DNA of 64,000 bases. Origin: Longimicrobiaceae bacterium (GTDB taxonomy: Bacteria; Gemmatimonadota; Gemmatimonadetes; Longimicrobiales; Longimicrobiaceae). Below, piece by piece: positions 60,812 to 64,000 of this stretch. The notes under the pieces are model-generated. The model searched no databases. It was given only the letters and a program-made list of their open reading frames with translations, and was not told the DNA's origin. Positions within the stretch are counted from its first letter, which is position 1, and every line of letters starts with the position of its first letter. The translations under genes and the position numbers were made by a program. The DNA lies in contig DASVBS010000065.1 in assembly GCA_036375715.1 (NCBI GenBank), positions 124,001 through 188,000 on the forward strand, in the 5' to 3' direction.

Positions 60812-61632
60812 AGGCGCACCTCGACTTCGCTGAGCCGCTCTTTTACGGCGGCGATGTCGGCGCGCGAGGAGAGATCGAGGACACCGCCTGAGGCGGGTAC
60901 CACGACGAACTTCATCCCCATGTGGTCGATCGCGTACTGAACCGCCCGCGGGATCTCCAGCTCTCCACGCTCCGAGACCGGGATGGCCCGGCATGCTTCG
61001 AAGATTTCCGGCGTGAAGCACCAGCAGTTCATGCTGACCAGCGCCCCCGGACCGAGCTCGCGAGCGATCTCCGGGTCGGGCTTCTCCACCACTTTCGTGA
61101 GGGTGCCGTCCGGCGCTGTCTGGAGCAGCGCGAAGCTCAGAATGCGCTCCGGACCGATATTTCCGTCCCGGATCAGGCTCTCACGCTCGAATCCGAGCAG
61201 GCTGGGGGCGCCCTGGCGACGCAGAGCCACCAGCGCCTCGACCGGATAGTAGTTGTCGGAGTTCAGCACGACGAAGGGATTTCCGTCCACGAATCCGCTC
61301 GCCGCGAGCACGGCGTCCGCCGTGCCAAGCGGGCGCTCCTGTACGGCGAAGTGGACGTTGATCCGGCGCGGGGCATCCGGCCCACCATAGCGCTCCCGCA
61401 CGACGTCGTGCTCCGGGCCGACAACCAGACAGGCGTCGCTGAAGCCGGCGTCAGCCAGGCCGGAAAGAACGAAGTCGAGAAAGGGCCGCCCGACCGGGAT
61501 CATCGCCTTCAGGCCAGTCGCCGCGACTGCAGCCTGCTCCGCATCGAGTCGGGCCGAATCGTCGTTGCGGCGCATCCGCGTGCCCAGCCCGCGGGCCAGC
61601 ACGACCGCCCGGGTTGCCTGCCCTTCGCTCAT
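60808..61632 (-). CDS. Sugar-phosphate nucleotidyltransferase
   Basis: A 274-residue NTP_transferase-fold enzyme. The signature loop is near the N-terminus (RAVVLARGLGTRMRR, a variant of the GGxGTRL/M motif with ARGLGTRM), followed by TGLKAMIPVGRPFLDFVLSG, the metal-binding VVLNSDNYY and VVEKPDPEIARELGPGALVS. It converts a sugar 1-phosphate to an NDP-sugar; the sugar and base cannot be read from sequence. Its start overlaps the symporter stop (ATGA) and its stop touches the kinase, so import, phosphorylation and activation appear to be encoded as one unit. Confidence 0.87.
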   Translation of the reverse strand: MSEGQATRAVVLARGLGTRMRRNDDSARLDAEQAAVAATGLKAMIPVGRPFLDFVLSGLADAGFSDACLVVGPEHDVVRERYGGPDAPRRINVHFAVQERPLGTADAVLAASGFVDGNPFVVLNSDNYYPVEALVALRRQGAPSLLGFERESLIRDGNIGPERILSFALLQTAPDGTLTKVVEKPDPEIARELGPGALVSMNCWCFTPEIFEACRAIPVSERGELEIPRAVQYAIDHMGMKFVVVPASGGVLDLSSRADIAAVKERLSEVEVRL

Positions 61633-63440
61633 CCCCTACCCACCTCTACCGGTTCCGCCTCCTCGGAGCCGCCCGATCGTACTCCAGGCGACATACGCGG
61701 CAGGATGCGCATCAGCCCGCCCACGCTGATAACGAAGAGGACCAGCCAGACCATCCCCTGCGCGATCTCGCCGTACAGAAAGCTGCCGCTCCCGAATAGT
61801 GCTCCGTAGATGGCCGTGCACCCCAGCACCCACCCGAGCAGCGCCTGCGGAAGGCTGTCACCCGCGGTGACGGGGCCCGCCCGCTCCGCGATCGGCCTCC
61901 ACCCCGGTCCCCCGGGTCGCACGAGGCGGTAGAACTCAATCAGCGTCTCTTCCGAGCTCGGGCGGGTCAGGTAGGTCGTGACCACCCAGATGGCCGTGGT
62001 GACGGCCACCGTCACGAGCAGCGACACGTGCGCCGGGATGGTACCGCCACGCTGTGCCGCGATGAAGAAGCCCACAGACACGACGAAGGAGCTGGCCATC
62101 GCGGCCACCTCGGTCCAGGCATTGATCCGCCACCAGTACCACCGCAGCAGGTAGATCAGGCCGGTGCCGGCGCCGATGGACATCAGCAGCTCGAAGGCCT
62201 GACGGGCTGAATCGAGGACCAGCGTGACCCCGGCGGCGACCAGCATCAGTAGTCCGGTGACCACGCGTCCCACGAAGACGTAGTGGCGTTCGGTCGCATC
62301 CGGCCGGATGAATCGCCGGTAGAGGTCGTGCACCAGGTATGAAGTACCCCAGTTCAGGTGGGTTGAGATGGTGGAGACGTAGGCGGCCAGCATCCCCGCG
62401 ATCATCAGGCCCAGCAACCCTGCGGGGAGGAAGGTCAGCATGGCGGGATAGGCCATGTCGTGACCGATCAGGCTGCGGTCGACGTAGGGGAAGGCGGCGG
62501 CGATGTCGTCCAGCGTAGGAAAGACGAGGATGGACGCGAGCGCCACCAGGATCCACGGCCATGGGCGTAGAGCATAGTGCGCCGCGTTGAAGAAGAGCGT
62601 CCCGGAAAGGGCGTCCCGCTCGCTCCGGGCGGCCAACATCCGCTGCGCGATGTAGCTACCTCCGCCCGGCTCCGCCCCCGGGTACCAGACCGACCACCAC
62701 TGCACGGTCAGCGGAATGACCAGCAGCGTGAGCGTCAGGGACCAGTCACCAAAGTCCGGCAGCAGGTGGAGCGTCTGCGCGGGAACACGCTCCAGCAGCC
62801 CGGAGAGCCCGCCCACTTGCGGTTGCCGAAGTGCGAAGACCGCGGCCGCGATAGCGCCGGTCATCGCCACGACGAACTGGATGAGATCCGTCACCATCAC
62901 CCCCCACAAACCGGAGATGGCGGCGAAGGCGATGCTGATGATGACGCAGTAGGTGAGCGTCTTGCCGATAGGCCAGCCCAGCAGCACGGCGGCGATCTTG
63001 GCGGCGGCCAGGTTCACCGACGCCATGATCACGCAGTTGAAGAAGAGCCCTAGGTAGACCGCGCGGAACCCGCGCACGAAGGTCGCCGCCCTGCCCGAAT
63101 AGCGGATCTCGTAGAACTCGAGGTCGGTGAGCACGCGGGAGCGGCGCCAGAGGCGGGCGTAGAAGAAGACGGTGGCCATGCCCGTGAGCAGGAACGCCCA
63201 CCAGGCCCAGTTGCCAGCCACGCCGCTCTCGCGCACGAGGTTGGTGACCAGGTTCGGGGTATCCGTGCTGAAGGTCGTGGCGACCATCGACACCCCGATC
63301 AGCCACCAGGGCGCGGCCTGTCCGGAGGTGAAGAACTCCGCCGTGCTCGACCCTGCCCTGCGGGCCAGCAGGATCGCCGGGACGAACGAGATGGCGATCG
63401 ACAGGATGATGATTGCCCAATCGATGGGAGCGAGGTGCAT
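61629..63440 (-). CDS. Sodium/solute symporter family (SSS) transporter
   Basis: A 603-residue membrane protein with about 14 predicted helices, beginning LAPIDWAIIILSIAISFVPA and with the SSS-type segment AEFFTSGQAAPWWLIGVSMV, in which the GR/GQ text and following ATTFSTDTPN mark the family core. Family members co-transport sugars, amino acids or organic acids with sodium. It is the first complete gene of the operon with a nucleotidyltransferase and a galactokinase-family kinase, so a hexose substrate is inferred. It lies downstream of the glycosidase-like gene on the same strand. Confidence 0.9.
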   Translation of the reverse strand: MHLAPIDWAIIILSIAISFVPAILLARRAGSSTAEFFTSGQAAPWWLIGVSMVATTFSTDTPNLVTNLVRESGVAGNWAWWAFLLTGMATVFFYARLWRRSRVLTDLEFYEIRYSGRAATFVRGFRAVYLGLFFNCVIMASVNLAAAKIAAVLLGWPIGKTLTYCVIISIAFAAISGLWGVMVTDLIQFVVAMTGAIAAAVFALRQPQVGGLSGLLERVPAQTLHLLPDFGDWSLTLTLLVIPLTVQWWSVWYPGAEPGGGSYIAQRMLAARSERDALSGTLFFNAAHYALRPWPWILVALASILVFPTLDDIAAAFPYVDRSLIGHDMAYPAMLTFLPAGLLGLMIAGMLAAYVSTISTHLNWGTSYLVHDLYRRFIRPDATERHYVFVGRVVTGLLMLVAAGVTLVLDSARQAFELLMSIGAGTGLIYLLRWYWWRINAWTEVAAMASSFVVSVGFFIAAQRGGTIPAHVSLLVTVAVTTAIWVVTTYLTRPSSEETLIEFYRLVRPGGPGWRPIAERAGPVTAGDSLPQALLGWVLGCTAIYGALFGSGSFLYGEIAQGMVWLVLFVISVGGLMRILPRMSPGVRSGGSEEAEPVEVGRG

Positions 63441-63565
63441 ACGAGCGGCGGGTAGAAGGCGTCGGTCCGAGTGGACGAATCAGGAACAGCGTACCGCCCC
63501 GGCGAGCCGTTGCGGGTCCGTCGAACACTCCTGATTCGCAGGTCGTAGCTCCTGGCTGCCTCGGC

Positions 63566-64000
63566 TCACAGAACCGCCTGCCGGTACAGTCCGATCGTCG
63601 AGATGCGTGGCACGTCCAGCGCCGATTCGATGGAGAGGCGGATCCGGCGTGCGCTGATCGGCTCGGGGGTACGATCGAGCTTGCGGTTGCCGATGGTGCT
63701 TCCGCTGGAGGCGATGGTCCAGCCGTTCGGGGTCAGGGCGTGCACCTCGTAGCGCTCGACATGCTGCCCCTCGGCAATGGCCTCGCGCAGCTCCACCACA
63801 TTGAACTCCACGGGGGTGGCGAAATCCAGCTCGACGTAGCCCGAGCGCGCGCTTCCTCCGGGGCTCCAGTAGGTATCCGGGTCACCGTCGAGGACCCGCG
63901 ACGCTCCCGTTCCCCGGTTCGCCGAGGCGCGAGCCCCGCGCGCGAGATCCCGGGCAAAGACCTGCTCCCGCAGCTCGTGGAATTCCCGCAGCCGCTGCAC
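63566..64000 (-). CDS. C-terminal part of a secreted glycoside hydrolase with F5/8C (discoidin-like) domain
   Basis: The frame runs off the right edge, so only the last 144 residues are seen. They begin with a helix LREFHELREQVFARDLARGA and continue into a discoidin-like beta-sandwich (SANRGTGASRVLDGDPDTYW, GYVELDFATPVEFNVVELRE, ending ISTIGLYRQ). The sequence FxxLREQxFxxDLARG before an F5/8C domain resembles the C-terminal region of GH29 alpha-L-fucosidases, but without the catalytic part this is a guess. Following the symporter, kinase and nucleotidyltransferase genes, a fucose- or galactose-salvage route is possible. Confidence 0.55.
   Translation of the reverse strand: MQRLREFHELREQVFARDLARGARASANRGTGASRVLDGDPDTYWSPGGSARSGYVELDFATPVEFNVVELREAIAEGQHVERYEVHALTPNGWTIASSGSTIGNRKLDRTPEPISARRIRLSIESALDVPRISTIGLYRQAVL

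Overview
This is a GC-rich, gene-dense bacterial chromosome segment with no rRNA, tRNA, CRISPR array or insertion sequence that I could recognise. Two SusC/SusD outer-membrane pairs, many lipoproteins, a DUF4837 lipoprotein, an M1 peptidase/TonB receptor/ECF sigma operon and very GC-rich codon use suggest a Gram-negative bacterium of the Gemmatimonadota or a near relative. That placement is inference, because no marker gene settles it. Well-formed promoters fit TTGACA-N17-TATNNT, and TATCGT recurs as a -10 element.

Layout. 1-5.4 kb (+): end of an M16 peptidase, thiI, a Sua5-type tRNA gene and a radical SAM protein with unusual cysteine spacing. 5.4-8.4 kb (-): 3-hydroxyacyl-CoA dehydrogenase, a small membrane protein and a thiolase. 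8.7-16.4 kb: pyrD; hisZ-hisG-hisD with a short accessory gene (-); trehalose phosphatase; hisIE with a DUF4837 lipoprotein (+). 16.6-26.2 kb: a HEIAH-motif lipoprotein, HNH nuclease, threonine deaminase, Nudix hydrolase, M42 peptidase, a cyclase-like SRPBCC protein overlapping a ketosynthase, and a primary-type sigma factor behind a terminator-like leader. 26.4-35 kb (-): an M1 peptidase, TonB receptor, ECF sigma and anti-sigma operon, a secreted phosphatase and a DUF2231 protein.

35-46 kb (-) is an assimilatory sulfur locus. It reads ferredoxin, sulfite reductase, CysH, thiosulfate sulfurtransferase, SLC13 permease, CysD, CysNC, with a JAMM peptidase and MetZ upstream. Together these take sulfate to sulfide and on to homocysteine. 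The most interesting observation in the window is here. Two separate leaders, one before the JAMM gene and one before the ferredoxin/sulfite-reductase operon, each encode a short peptide with eight cysteines, mostly in one cluster. In each leader the cysteine codons are followed by a segment complementary to the 5' arm of a downstream U-tailed terminator. This is the layout of a cysteine-sensing transcription attenuator, present twice.

46.4-57.6 kb (-): two paralogous SusC/SusD operons with long 5' UTRs, plus a stand-alone TonB plug-domain lipoprotein. 57.9-64 kb (-): the end of a glycosidase-like protein with an F5/8C domain, a sodium/solute symporter, a sugar nucleotidyltransferase, a galactokinase-family kinase, and a fused diadenylate cyclase/YbbR protein whose RHR motif reads RHA. 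Several intergenic gaps hold inverted arrays of 7-bp tandem repeats with a different unit at each site.
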